Notes: generated by a model not told the origin, from the sequence alone. Positions 1 to 8,211 are shown, numbered from the stretch's first letter. The stretch is DNA of 20,140 nucleotides from an uncultured Mailhella sp. (GCF_905187505.1 NZ_CAJJIC010000037.1:1-20140), one strand, 5' to 3'. A program made the numbers and translations.

Positions 1-38
1 AACCACCTTTTTCAAAAGGGGGTCTCCCTCCCCCCGCA
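1..38 (-). terminator. Terminator-like palindrome after the chorismate mutase gene, cut by the window edge
   Basis: Read on the minus strand, a G-rich stretch leads into GACCCCCTTTT, a GA loop and AAAAGGTGGTT. This gives about 11 pairs with one mismatch and one G-T wobble, and it runs off the window edge. It lies within 60 bases after the stop codon at 57-59, so it probably ends that transcript. Its core CTTTTGAAAAAG recurs in the large palindrome at 19420-19466. Confidence 0.5.
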
Positions 39-56
39 ACAATCTTCCTCTTCTTT

Positions 57-344
57 TTACCAGCCTACGCGGGTGCAGGAGAAGATCATTTGCCAGATAT
101 TGCCGATATGGGCGCTGCGCATGGGGCAGTCGGAGTCTTCATTGAGTTTTTTGAGGCGGTCGATGGTTTGTTGTTCCCGTTCGTGGCTGAAGACTTCCAC
201 GGGCATGCCGTAGCGGTGTTCGTCGGTCATGATGCGGCGGCTCAGGTTGAAGCGACGGCGCACGAGGGTGAGCATTTCGTCGTCGATGGCGTCTATTTCC
301 GCTCTCAGTTTTTCGATGGCCTCTTCCGATCTGGGGTCTGCCAT
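57..344 (-). CDS. Chorismate mutase (AroQ-fold) family protein, catalytic residues partly replaced
   Basis: A 95-residue protein of the size of a stand-alone AroQ domain, which converts chorismate to prephenate on the way to Phe and Tyr. The first helix has the family pattern LRAEIDAIDDEMLTLVRRRF (residues 13-32), with the two expected arginines at 14 and 31; HEREQQ (54-59) matches the start of the next helix. The start ATG at 344 fits the family N-terminus and has only a weak AAGG-type ribosome site; upstream codons are Arg/Pro-rich and look non-coding. Compared from memory with the E. coli P-protein mutase, Lys39 is Glu42, Asp48 is Val51 and Arg51 is His54, while Glu52 is kept (Glu55). The fold assignment is firm; catalytic activity is doubtful. 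It is divergent from the lipoprotein gene that follows. Confidence 0.8.
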   Translation of the reverse strand: MADPRSEEAIEKLRAEIDAIDDEMLTLVRRRFNLSRRIMTDEHRYGMPVEVFSHEREQQTIDRLKKLNEDSDCPMRSAHIGNIWQMIFSCTRVGW

Positions 345-513
345 GGCGTTCTGCCTTGTGGGGCGGCGCGGGTGACGCTCCCGGGGGGCGCGCCGTCTGC
401 CCTGCGGGAGGAAAAGGGTCTTTTTTGTGGGAATGCTCTTGCCGGGCGCGGCTGTCAAGGGCGGCGGCGCTGGGCGGGCGCATGAGTAAAAAATTTTTCT
501 CCTCTGCGCCCCA

Positions 514-542
514 TTGCCGAGAACGGGCAAAAAGCGTATTTG
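514..542 (+). promoter_or_regulatory. Possible sigma-70 promoter for the OmpH-like lipoprotein
   Basis: TTGCCG (514-519) and TATTTG (537-542) are separated by 17 bases in a locally AT-rich stretch, about 60 bases before the start codon. A 6-bp hairpin (557-573) follows in the leader. The -10 match is poor, so this is only a candidate. Confidence 0.25.
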
Positions 543-604
543 TTGCAGGTCATTTCCGCTCCTTCTGGGAGCGAGGGACATTCATCACAGGAGATAATGA
601 TCAT

Positions 605-1258
605 ATGAACCGAAACATAGTTTCCGCTCTTGCCCTTGTGTCCATGCTTGCGCTGCTCGGCGGCTGCAACGAGGAAGCGAAGCCTCAGAAGCCCGAACCT
701 CAGTTCGGCGTGGTGCAGATTTCCAAGCTCTATCAGGAATCCAAGCTCGGCAAGGAGGGCATAGCCCGCGTGAGCGAGCTGGAAAACAAGGCCATGGCCT
801 CGCTTTCCACGCTTCAGCAGGATCTGGAAAAGGCTCAAAATGCCAAGAACGAGGCGGAAGTGCAGCGTCTTCAGAAGGAGCTGCAGGGCCGCGTGTTCTT
901 CCTGCAGAACGTCATCAAGCAGGATCAGGAACACGTGATGAACGTGCTTCAGACCGAAATGAAGAAGGCTCTTGAGAAGTGCCAGAACGACAAGTCGCTG
1001 TTCGGCATCTTCCCCGAAGAGGCGCTGGCCTCCTACAAGCCCGAAGTGGACGTGACCGACGCGGTGAAGACCATTCTTGACGCCGCCACCGCCACCTTCG
1101 GCGATCTGCCTTCTCTCGACAAGCCCGCGCTGCCCGAGCCCGAAAACGCCACGCCCGCCGCGAAGACGGACAAGGCCGCTCCCGCCGCCAAGGCCGACAA
1201 GCCTGCCGCCAAGGCTGAAAAGCCTGCGGAAAAGGCCGCCGCTCCCGCCGCGAAGTAG
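605..1258 (+). CDS. OmpH/Skp-like lipoprotein (putative periplasmic chaperone)
   Basis: A 217-residue protein with a lipoprotein signal peptide: MNRNI, a hydrophobic core, and the lipobox LLGGC with Cys21 as lipidation site. Residues 33-165 read as the OmpH/Skp family: a VVQISKLYQES opening like Skp strand 1, a long charged coiled coil (about 50-135), and the closing VDVTDAVKTILDA. Skp binds unfolded outer-membrane proteins in the periplasm; a similar role here is family inference. The last 35 or so residues are a Lys/Ala/Pro-rich tail (AAPAAK-type repeats), perhaps a wall- or envelope-spanning linker. Known Skp is soluble, so the lipid anchor is unusual. An AGGAG ribosome site lies 11 bases before this ATG; another ATG at 597 is out of frame. 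A strong terminator follows directly. Confidence 0.8.
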   Translation: MNRNIVSALALVSMLALLGGCNEEAKPQKPEPQFGVVQISKLYQESKLGKEGIARVSELENKAMASLSTLQQDLEKAQNAKNEAEVQRLQKELQGRVFFLQNVIKQDQEHVMNVLQTEMKKALEKCQNDKSLFGIFPEEALASYKPEVDVTDAVKTILDAATATFGDLPSLDKPALPEPENATPAAKTDKAAPAAKADKPAAKAEKPAEKAAAPAAK

Positions 1259-1279
1259 CGTTTTTCATCGTATGACAAG

Positions 1280-1311
1280 GGCCCGCCCTCTTCGGAGGAC
1301 GGGCCTTTTTT
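1280..1311 (+). terminator. Rho-independent terminator of the OmpH-like gene
   Basis: GGCCCGCCCTC (1280-1290), a TTCG tetraloop, then GAGGACGGGCC (1295-1305), pairing 10 of 11, followed by six Ts. It starts 21 bases after the stop codon. Confidence 0.9.
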
Positions 1312-1510
1312 CGTCGCAGGGGGGAGGGCGTCCCTGCGCTCTGCGGCGCGTGAAGGGGCCGCTCTGCGGAAGCCTTCCCTTGAAGCGCGTGCCGCGGAAC
1401 GCGAGCCGGGCCGACGGCACGCGATGCCGAAAGCGCCTGCGTTCCCTTCGTGGGAAGTTTTTCCGCAAGTCGTTTTCAACAGAGTGAAATATTTTGCTTT
1501 CTTCCGGCAC

Positions 1511-1539
1511 TTGCCCCCCGGTCCGTCCCTCTGTATAAG
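1511..1539 (+). promoter_or_regulatory. Probable sigma-70 promoter of glmS
   Basis: TTGCCC (1511-1516), a 17-base spacer and TATAAG (1534-1539), giving a short leader of roughly 30 bases before the glmS start at 1575. The -10 matches consensus at five of six positions, the -35 at four of six. Confidence 0.45.
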
Positions 1540-1574
1540 GACGGATATATCTTCCCTGAAACAGGAGTTCTCAT

Positions 1575-3413
1575 ATGTGCGGAATCATTGGCTACAGCGG
1601 GCATCGTCCCGCCGTTCCCCTGCTTTTGGAGGGCCTGCATCGTCTGGAATACCGGGGCTACGATTCTTCGGGCGTGGCCTTCGAGCAGGCGGGGCATCTC
1701 CATGTGGTGAAGGCGGCGGGCAAGCTTTCGGCGCTGGAGGCAAAGCTTGAGAACAACGCCTATCTTCTGGCCACGTCCGGCATAGGTCATACGCGCTGGG
1801 CCACGCACGGCCTGCCCGTGGAAAGAAACGCCCATCCGCATCTTTCGCAGGACGGGGACATAGCCATCATCCACAACGGCATCATCGAGAACTTTCAGGA
1901 AATCAAGGACGAGCTTTCCGCAAAGGGACACACCTTCCTTTCCGACACCGACACCGAGGTGCTCGCGCATCTCATAGGCGAGGAGAGGAAGACTGCCCCC
2001 AGCCTGTGCGAGGCCTTTGCCCGGGCGCTGCGCCGCGCGCACGGCGCCTACGCCGTGGTCATGATGGGCGTGGAGGAGCCGGGCGTCATTTATGCCGCAC
2101 GCATGGCCGCGCCTCTGCTCATGGGCGTGGGCGTGGGCGAGTGCTTCGTGGCTTCCGACATTCCGGCCTTTCTGCCCTACACCCGCGAGGTGGTCTTTCT
2201 GGAAGACGGCGAAGTGGCCCGCATCGAGGGCGCTTCGTGGGAAGTGTTCTCCCTTGCCGATCTTTCGCCCGTGAAAAAGAGCGTGAGTCATGTGCCGTGG
2301 GACATGCAGGCCGCGGCCAAGGGCGGCTACAAGCACTTCATGCTCAAGGAAATCATGGAGCAGCCGCGGGTCATCACCGACTGTCTCACAGGCCGCGTGA
2401 CGGAAGAGGCGGACGGGAGCCTTTCCGTGCACCTTCAGGAGCTCGACGCCCTTGACGTGCCAACGCGCCTGCACATCGTGGCCTGTGGCACGTCGTACAA
2501 CGCCGGACTGTGGGGCCAGCAGCTTCTGGAAAACGTGGGCGGCATCCCCACCGATCTCGACATCGCCTCGGAGTTCCGCTATCGCGATCCCATCATTCTG
2601 CCGGGCGAGGCGGTCATGGTCATCAGCCAGTCCGGCGAAACGGCGGACACGCTCGCCGCGTTGCGTCTTGCAAAGGAGAAGGGCGCAAGAGTGATAGGTC
2701 TGTGCAACGTGGTTGGTTCCTCCATCGCGAGAGAGGCCGATGTCGTGCTCTACACCCAGGCCGGCCCGGAAATAAGCGTGGCCTCCACCAAGGCCATGTG
2801 CAGTCAGATGGTGCTCATCGCGCTCATGGCGCTCTATTACGGACAGCGCCGCAGCCCGGCCGTGTTCGACAGGGATCTTCTTGTGGCGCTGCGCGAGCTC
2901 CCCGAAAAGCTCGCCTCCGCGCTTCCCGCCATGCAGGAGCGGGCGGGACAGCTCGCCCTGCGCTTCGCCTCTTCGCGCAGCTTCTTCTATCTCGGCCGCG
3001 GTCAGTGTCACGCGCTGGCGCTGGAGGGCGCGCTCAAGCTCAAGGAACTTTCCTACATCCATGCCGAAGGCTACGCCGCAGGCGAAATGAAGCACGGCCC
3101 CATTGCCCTCATCGATCCGCAGTTCCCCACCTTCGCTCTGGCGCTCGACAATGAGCTCTTCCCCAAGGTGAAGTCCAACATTCAGGAAGTGCTGGCCAGA
3201 CAGGGCCGCGTCATCGCGCTCGTGCAGGAGAGGGACGGAAAGGTGCCCGATCTCTCCGTGGAGGAAACCTGGGTGCTGCCTGCGGCGCATCCCGTCATAT
3301 CCTGCTTCTTCGCGCTGCCCGCGCTCCAGCTTTTCAGCTATCAGATGGCCGACTACCTCGGCAAGGACGTGGATCAGCCGCGCAACCTCGCCAAGAGCGT
3401 CACCGTGGAATAA
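1575..3413 (+). CDS. glmS: Glutamine-fructose-6-phosphate aminotransferase (isomerising)
   Basis: GlmS makes glucosamine-6-phosphate from fructose-6-phosphate and glutamine, the entry step to UDP-GlcNAc for peptidoglycan and LPS. The 612-residue length is normal for the family. The N-terminal glutaminase domain begins MCGIIGYSG, where Cys2 becomes the nucleophile after Met removal; HTRWATHG (72-79) and HNGIIEN (100-106) are further active-site motifs. Two SIS sugar-binding domains follow, with ACGTSYNA (303-310), SQSGET (351-356), STKAM (404-408) and KLKELSYIHAEGY (488-500). The C-terminus PRNLAKSVTVE is the conserved tail that closes over the sugar site. The start is fixed by Cys2 and by an AGGAG ribosome site 8 bases upstream. 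It has its own promoter candidate and terminator, so it is probably monocistronic. Confidence 0.98.
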   Translation: MCGIIGYSGHRPAVPLLLEGLHRLEYRGYDSSGVAFEQAGHLHVVKAAGKLSALEAKLENNAYLLATSGIGHTRWATHGLPVERNAHPHLSQDGDIAIIHNGIIENFQEIKDELSAKGHTFLSDTDTEVLAHLIGEERKTAPSLCEAFARALRRAHGAYAVVMMGVEEPGVIYAARMAAPLLMGVGVGECFVASDIPAFLPYTREVVFLEDGEVARIEGASWEVFSLADLSPVKKSVSHVPWDMQAAAKGGYKHFMLKEIMEQPRVITDCLTGRVTEEADGSLSVHLQELDALDVPTRLHIVACGTSYNAGLWGQQLLENVGGIPTDLDIASEFRYRDPIILPGEAVMVISQSGETADTLAALRLAKEKGARVIGLCNVVGSSIAREADVVLYTQAGPEISVASTKAMCSQMVLIALMALYYGQRRSPAVFDRDLLVALRELPEKLASALPAMQERAGQLALRFASSRSFFYLGRGQCHALALEGALKLKELSYIHAEGYAAGEMKHGPIALIDPQFPTFALALDNELFPKVKSNIQEVLARQGRVIALVQERDGKVPDLSVEETWVLPAAHPVISCFFALPALQLFSYQMADYLGKDVDQPRNLAKSVTVE

Positions 3414-3435
3414 GCCCGGGGATGAGAGTTTTCTT

Positions 3436-3469
3436 GCCATGGAAGCCCTTCGGGGCTACCATGGCTTTT
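3436..3469 (+). terminator. Rho-independent terminator of glmS
   Basis: GCCATGGAAGCCC (3436-3448), loop TTCG, GGGCTACCATGGC (3453-3465), pairing 12 of 13, then four Ts. It begins 22 bases after the glmS stop. Confidence 0.85.
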
Positions 3470-3542
3470 CCGCGCTCCCGCGCGCATGCCGACTGTCCGA
3501 GTCCCGGTTTCGGCAGTCCAGAACCGCCAACGGAAGTAATCT

Positions 3543-5357
3543 ATGAAGAAGTTTGATCTCCGGCAGATGGTGGAGAAAAACCAGTTCGCCGTGAACTACA
3601 GGCGCATGTGGCCGTTCATCAAGCCGTTCTGGCCCATGGCTCTCCTGTCTCTGCTCATCTGCGTGCCCGTCGGCAGCCTCGACGCCGTCATTGCGCTGTT
3701 CCTCAAGCCCTATACCGACGTGGTCGTGGTGGGCAAGAGCATGGAGTCGCCGTGGTACATTCCTCTGCTCATCGTGGGCTTCACCACGGTGCAGGGCCTT
3801 TTGAACTTCGGCGGAGCCTACCTCAACGCCTGGGTGGGCGGCAGGCTCACCATGGGCCTCAAGGCCAGGCTTTATGAAAAGCTGGTGGACATAGAGCCTT
3901 CCTACTTCGATACCACCACCTCGGGCGAAGTGCTCTTCCGCTTCAACTCCGACGCCGAACTCGCCTGTTCCGGACTGCTCGGCAACCTGAAGAGCTTTCT
4001 TACCAGAATATGCTCTTCCGTCGCCCTCATAGGCGTGCTGTTCTACAACTCCTGGCAGCTTTCCATTCTGGCCATCGTCATTCTCGTGGTGGCCGTGGCT
4101 CCCCTCACCAAGGTGAAGAAGCTGCTCACGTCGCTGGTCACGCGCAACAACTCCTGCATGTTCCAGCTCAACACCACCTACAACGAAACCTTTTCCGGCA
4201 ACCGCACCATCGCGGCCTACAATCTTCAGGACCGACAGAAGGGCCGTTTCAACTCGCTTCTGAACGACGTGTTCACCCTTACCGTGGCCATGACCCGCCG
4301 CACCGCGTGGATCACGCCGTTCATGCACTTCGTCATTTCCATAGGCCTCGGCCTCGCCATTGCCATGGGCAGCTGGCTCATCGTGCAGGGCACCATTTCT
4401 CCCGGCAACTTCGTGTCGTTCATCACCGCGCTGCTCATGCTCTACACCCCGCTCAAGAACATCACCAACGTGGCGGTTTCCGTGCAGCAGTCGTTTCTTG
4501 CCATCGACCGCGTGTTCTCCATTCTGGAGCGGCCGAAAGCCCTCAGGGAACAGGAGAAGCCCGTTCCGCTGCCCGCGGTGAAGCAGGGCATCACCTTCGA
4601 GCACGTGTCCTTCTCCTACAAGAAGGGCGTGGAAGTGCTGCACGACATCAACCTTGACGTGCGCGTGGGCGAAATGCTCGCCCTCGTGGGCAATTCCGGC
4701 GGCGGCAAGAGCACGCTCGTCAGCCTGATCCCCCGCTTCTACGACGTGACGAAGGGCCACATCCGGGTGGACGGCACGGACATACGGGAATTCGCCCTCA
4801 ACGATCTGCGGCAGCACATCGCCATGGTGTTTCAGGACAACTTCCTCTTCGACGGCACGATCAAGGAAAACATTCTGCTCGGCAATCCTTCCGCCACCGA
4901 CGAGGACGTGAAGAAGGCCCTGCACAACGCCTGTCTGTCGGAGTTCATCGATTCCCTCGAAAAGGGCGTCGACACCTACATCGGCGAGCGCGGCATTCTG
5001 CTTTCCGGCGGTCAGAAGCAGCGCGTGGCCATTGCCCGCGCCTTCCTCAAGAACGCGCCCATCGTCATTCTCGACGAAGCCACCTCCGCGCTGGACAACA
5101 AGTCCGAGGAAATCGTGCAGCGCGCCATAGACAACCTCATGCGCGACAAGACCGTGTTCGTCATCGCGCACCGTCTCTCCACCGTGAAGAACGCCAACCG
5201 CATAGCCGTCATCCATGAGGGACGCCTTGCGGAACTCGGTACGCACGAGGAACTCATGGCCATCCCCGGCGGTCAGTACCGCACGCTTTACAACATGCAG
5301 TTCAAGGCTCCCATCCATCACGGGGAAGCGGAGCAGAAGACGGAAGAAGTCGCCTGA
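3543..5357 (+). CDS. msbA: ABC exporter, lipid A/LPS flippase MsbA-type
   Basis: A 604-residue half-transporter with a six-helix membrane domain (about 28-325) fused to an ATPase domain (about 348-590), acting as a homodimer in the inner membrane. The ATPase motifs are all present: Walker A GNSGGGKST (383-391), Q-loop Gln431, signature LSGGQ (487-491), Walker B VIVILDEA-type with Asp511 and catalytic Glu512, and switch His543 (IAHRLS). Length, domain order and the charged amphipathic N-terminus fit MsbA, which flips lipid A-core to the periplasmic face. Placement beside glmS and with hldE in the same window supports an LPS role, although other exporters share this layout. A GGAAG ribosome site lies 6-10 bases before the ATG. 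It has its own perfect terminator. Confidence 0.88.
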   Translation: MKKFDLRQMVEKNQFAVNYRRMWPFIKPFWPMALLSLLICVPVGSLDAVIALFLKPYTDVVVVGKSMESPWYIPLLIVGFTTVQGLLNFGGAYLNAWVGGRLTMGLKARLYEKLVDIEPSYFDTTTSGEVLFRFNSDAELACSGLLGNLKSFLTRICSSVALIGVLFYNSWQLSILAIVILVVAVAPLTKVKKLLTSLVTRNNSCMFQLNTTYNETFSGNRTIAAYNLQDRQKGRFNSLLNDVFTLTVAMTRRTAWITPFMHFVISIGLGLAIAMGSWLIVQGTISPGNFVSFITALLMLYTPLKNITNVAVSVQQSFLAIDRVFSILERPKALREQEKPVPLPAVKQGITFEHVSFSYKKGVEVLHDINLDVRVGEMLALVGNSGGGKSTLVSLIPRFYDVTKGHIRVDGTDIREFALNDLRQHIAMVFQDNFLFDGTIKENILLGNPSATDEDVKKALHNACLSEFIDSLEKGVDTYIGERGILLSGGQKQRVAIARAFLKNAPIVILDEATSALDNKSEEIVQRAIDNLMRDKTVFVIAHRLSTVKNANRIAVIHEGRLAELGTHEELMAIPGGQYRTLYNMQFKAPIHHGEAEQKTEEVA

Positions 5358-5379
5358 CGGCGTTTTCACAGGCTTTGAG

Positions 5380-5413
5380 AAGAGCGGCAGACACGGTTCT
5401 GCCGCTCTTTTTT
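5380..5413 (+). terminator. Rho-independent terminator of msbA
   Basis: A perfect 12-bp stem AAGAGCGGCAGA/TCTGCCGCTCTT (5380-5391 and 5398-5409) with a six-base loop, followed by Ts. It starts 23 bases after the msbA stop. Confidence 0.92.
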
Positions 5414-5722
5414 AATGTCCGCGGCGGGACATCGCGCCCAGGATTCCGGTCGCAGGGCAAGGCGCGTTGGGCCCGGACGGTCGCGGGACGGAAGAGAGAG
5501 GGCCGGGACCGTCCGGCGGAACGATGCTGTTCCGGCGCGGTCGGCTTCATGCGGAAAAGAAGCGGGAGGCGTGCGCGCCTGCCGATGCGACGGGAAAATC
5601 CTGCCGCACGCGGGGAACGCGAAGGCGCAGGGCCCCCGGCGAGCAGGCTTCCGCAGGCGGAGAGTGCCCCGGGCGTCTTGCCGGCACGCGGCAGAAAGCG
5701 AGGAGAGAAGCGGCGACAGGCA

Positions 5723-5991
5723 GAGCCGTCCGGGCCTGAGCGGGGCGCGCGGCGCGGAACGAGCGCATCCGGGGGCAGGGCGGCAGAAGGCGCGAAGAGC
5801 GGCGGAGACGGAAGAACGGTTTCTGTGCCCTGAAGCGGAAGGCCGTGAGGCCCGGATTGCAGGCAGAGCCGTCCGTGCCGAAGAAGACAACGGGAGTCCG
5901 CCTTTTTCCGTTCTTCATGAGACTGAGCCGTCCGCGCCGAAAGGACGGCGCGCGGTGCGGAACGACCGTAAGCCTGGGCAGGGCGGCAGAA
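5723..5991 (+). repeat. Two degenerate copies of a ~66-bp direct repeat
   Basis: Copy 1 is 5723-5788 and copy 2 is 5925-5991. Both start GAGCCGTCCG, share GCGGAACGA in the middle and end in the same 16 bases GGGCAGGGCGGCAGAA. Identity by eye is about 75% with one single-base gap. Confidence 0.6.
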
Positions 5992-6066
5992 TGTGAGCGC
6001 CGCGCCTTTCGGCAGACGCGCCCGTCCCTGCCGTTTTCCGCCCGGCCGGAGCAGGGGCGGAAGGGC

Positions 6067-7071
6067 TCAGCCCCAGTTGTGCCGTCTGCGATCGTTTCCC
6101 GATCTCTCGTAGAAGCGGCGCTTTTCCGCATACATGTTTTTGTCGGCCTCGTTGATCTGCGCGTCGAGGTCGCCGTGGCTGCTTCGCCATGAGGTTCCCG
6201 CGGCGATGGATATGTCGTCTTTTTCCATGTCCTTCAGGGCGCTTCTTACGTGGGCGTTGAAGGTTTCCTCGTCGGAATCCCGGTCGATGACGATGAACTC
6301 GTCGCCGCCCGTGCGGTAGACCCTTTTGCCGAACGCCCGCAGGAGATGGGCGGCCGTGCGGCTGAGAAGACGGTCCCCGGCCTGATGTCCCATAAGATCG
6401 TTGGTTTTCTTCAGACCGTTGAGATCGAAGTAGGCGATGCCGAGTCTGCCGCAGTCCCTGCCGGACAGCGCTTCGCACACTTCGTTGAACTTGTTTCTGT
6501 TGTAGAGTCCCGTGGCCACGTCTTCAAAGTACATCTGACGGATGAACTCGTGCTGTTCCTCGATCTGCTTTTTCTGCGCCTCGATCTGTTCCTGAAAGTA
6601 CCTGCGCGACTCCATGGACATTTTTTGGGGAAAGCCTACGTCTTCGTCCGACATTTCCGCGTAGGGATTGGAGACGTGCAGATGACAGCAGCGCGGGCCG
6701 TCTTCGCTCCAGCGGAACACGGCGGTGATGCGCTGATGCATGCGCAGGTAGATGAGAGAGGATGGCGAAGTGGAAATCCACGCCATGCCCGAGCAGATGA
6801 ACAGGTCCGGCACGGGCTGGATGACGTCATAGACTTCATCTTTGATGTCGCATTTCGGAACGTGCCCCTCGAGGGAATTCAGAAAGGACGTCACCTTTTC
6901 AACGCCGGTCAGATATTCATGTTCCGCCGCGCCGAACCAGCTTATTTCCGAGTCCAGATAGGGAAGAATGAAAACGGCGTTGTTCTCGCAGTAGTGCCAG
7001 TGCAGAAACTGACTGGTCAACTCCATGATTTTTTTCTTTTTGTCTTCACCGGAAGAGAGAATGTTGTCCAT
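6067..7071 (-). CDS. Diguanylate cyclase with N-terminal NTF2/SnoaL-like domain
   Basis: A 334-residue cytoplasmic protein with no membrane segment. Residues about 10-140 resemble the NTF2/SnoaL-like sensor domain seen in front of some GGDEF domains (ISWFGAAEHEYLTG, 43-56). A charged helix (about 152-182, KKQIEEQHEF) links it to the GGDEF domain (about 181-325). The catalytic motif is intact, RTGGDEF with GGDEF at 255-259, and YFDLNGLKKTND (214-225) supplies the metal- and GTP-binding region, so cyclic di-GMP synthesis is expected. The inhibitory RxxD motif that normally precedes GGDEF is absent (AFGK there), so product inhibition is not predicted. This ATG has GAGG 9-12 bases upstream; an in-frame ATG nine codons earlier (7098) has none. 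The ligand is unknown and the gene stands alone. Confidence 0.88.
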   Translation of the reverse strand: MDNILSSGEDKKKKIMELTSQFLHWHYCENNAVFILPYLDSEISWFGAAEHEYLTGVEKVTSFLNSLEGHVPKCDIKDEVYDVIQPVPDLFICSGMAWISTSPSSLIYLRMHQRITAVFRWSEDGPRCCHLHVSNPYAEMSDEDVGFPQKMSMESRRYFQEQIEAQKKQIEEQHEFIRQMYFEDVATGLYNRNKFNEVCEALSGRDCGRLGIAYFDLNGLKKTNDLMGHQAGDRLLSRTAAHLLRAFGKRVYRTGGDEFIVIDRDSDEETFNAHVRSALKDMEKDDISIAAGTSWRSSHGDLDAQINEADKNMYAEKRRFYERSGNDRRRHNWG

Positions 7072-7133
7072 GGGCAGAACCTCGCGCCGTTTTTCCATGG
7101 TTTGGCGACATGATTTTTTTGAAAATGGAAGTC

Positions 7134-7162
7134 ATGATATGGGGCTTGAAGGGCTCCTGCAA
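7134..7162 (-). promoter_or_regulatory. Probable sigma-70 promoter of the diguanylate cyclase
   Basis: On the minus strand TTGCAG (7162-7157), a 17-base spacer and TATCAT (7139-7134). The -10 matches five of six positions, the -35 three of six. The predicted transcript start lies about 55 bases before the start codon at 7071. Confidence 0.4.
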
Positions 7163-8211
7163 TGATATTTTTTCCGAATTTTTCGAGAAAATGGGGATTA
7201 ATGAGTCATAATAACAGGTTGGCCACGCGGTATCGCGTACGTTTTCTTGTTTTTTGGAGAGAGGTGGATAATAAGGTACGTGTTCCCGGGATTTTTTTCA
7301 AGATGAAAAGAAGAAGACTTTTGTCCTGTCGACGCCGCAGCCGGCGGACGAGGGCGGGCGAAAGGCCTGACTTGCGCCCGCGCCCCGACTGAGAGCGCAC
7401 GCTTCGGCACTTTCGTCCGGAATCGGGAATGCGGCGCCGGAGGAAAGGCGTGCGGCGGAGCGGCGTGTTTCGTGCGGGAAGACGGGCGGGAAGGTCGCCG
7501 GAACGGTTGCGGAGCCATGCTCGGGACGGGAGCGGCGCCGGAGGAAAGACGCGGTTCGGCCGAAGCCTGCCCCGTGCCTGCGGAGGCATGAGGGAAAAAA
7601 GAGGGCGCGGATTCGACCGCAGGAAGAGGGGAGGGAAACGCTGCGCACGGGCGCGGAGACGAAGCGCAGAGGGGCGGAGGCTGAAGTTCATCCCTGTGGA
7701 GATGCCGCAGGTGCGACGAGCTTCGGCGCGCAGAAGAGCGGAAGGAACGGGACGCGGGGGAGGCGTTCCGACCGCTTTGCCGCAGGGCGGCTATCTGAAA
7801 CATGACGTTGCAGTGCAAGAGCTGATTCCCCGGGAGTGACCTTGTCTCCGGGGGAAGGCGGGAGCCTGCACGGAGAGAAAAGGCGCTGGCCGGCACGGAA
7901 GAGTCACACGTTCGCTCTTGCGGGAAGAAGTCCCGGTCATGCACGGCCGAGTCGGCCGGATGGTCGGCACGACCGCAGCTCTGAGGAGGGTTTCCCTTCC
8001 GGCCGGCGTCGTTGAAGGCATGGCCCGCGGAGCCGCAGGACGCCGGGGCCCGGCGCAGCCCGCCCATGGCGGGACGACGCGCCTGCAGAGAACGGACGCG
8101 GAGAGAGCGCGCGTCCGTCCGGGCTCGTCCGGAAAGACGCGCCCGGAAGAAAGATTGGACAACAAGCGCAGGATGCTCATTATCCTGTCCGGATATCATG
8201 CTGTCCGGACA

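Larger units (their letters stand above)
1259..1574. other. Intergenic region between the lipoprotein gene and glmS
   Basis: It holds the lipoprotein terminator (1280-1311), a 9-bp perfect inverted repeat CGCGTGCCG/CGGCACGCG (1386-1394 and 1415-1423) of unknown role, and the glmS promoter candidate. I see no glmS ribozyme and no convincing reading frame. Confidence 0.6.
5358..6066. other. GC-rich gene-free spacer with degenerate internal repeats
   Basis: After the msbA terminator there are about 650 bases in which all open frames are Arg/Pro/Ser/Ala-rich and lack any ribosome site or family pattern. A unit of about 66 bases occurs twice (5723-5788 and 5925-5991), roughly three quarters identical, beginning GAGCCGTCCG and ending GGGCAGGGCGGCAGAA. 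The opening GGCAGAGCCGTCCG occurs a third time at 5862-5875. The plus strand is visibly purine-rich. I infer decayed repeat DNA. Confidence 0.55.

Noticed and set aside
1386..1574. glmS ribozyme/riboswitch upstream of glmS
   Set aside because: The leader after the promoter candidate is only about 30 bases, and I cannot see the ribozyme core; the 9-bp inverted repeat upstream is not enough.
1476..3440. Open frame of about 650 codons antisense to glmS
   Set aside because: It is a mirror of the strongly GC-biased glmS codons. GlmS is certain, and the antisense translation is His/Gly/Glu-rich with no motif or ribosome site.
3456..5369. Open frame of about 640 codons antisense to msbA
   Set aside because: Same shadow effect; all ABC motifs are on the plus strand.
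5415..5996. Plus-strand Arg-rich frame of about 190 codons after msbA
   Set aside because: It has no ribosome site, lies over degenerate repeats and has random-like composition.
7198..8199. Minus-strand frame of about 330 codons in the long spacer
   Set aside because: Composition is Arg/Pro/Ser/Ala-rich throughout with no domain or ribosome site, and it runs through the diguanylate cyclase promoter region; expected by chance at this GC content.
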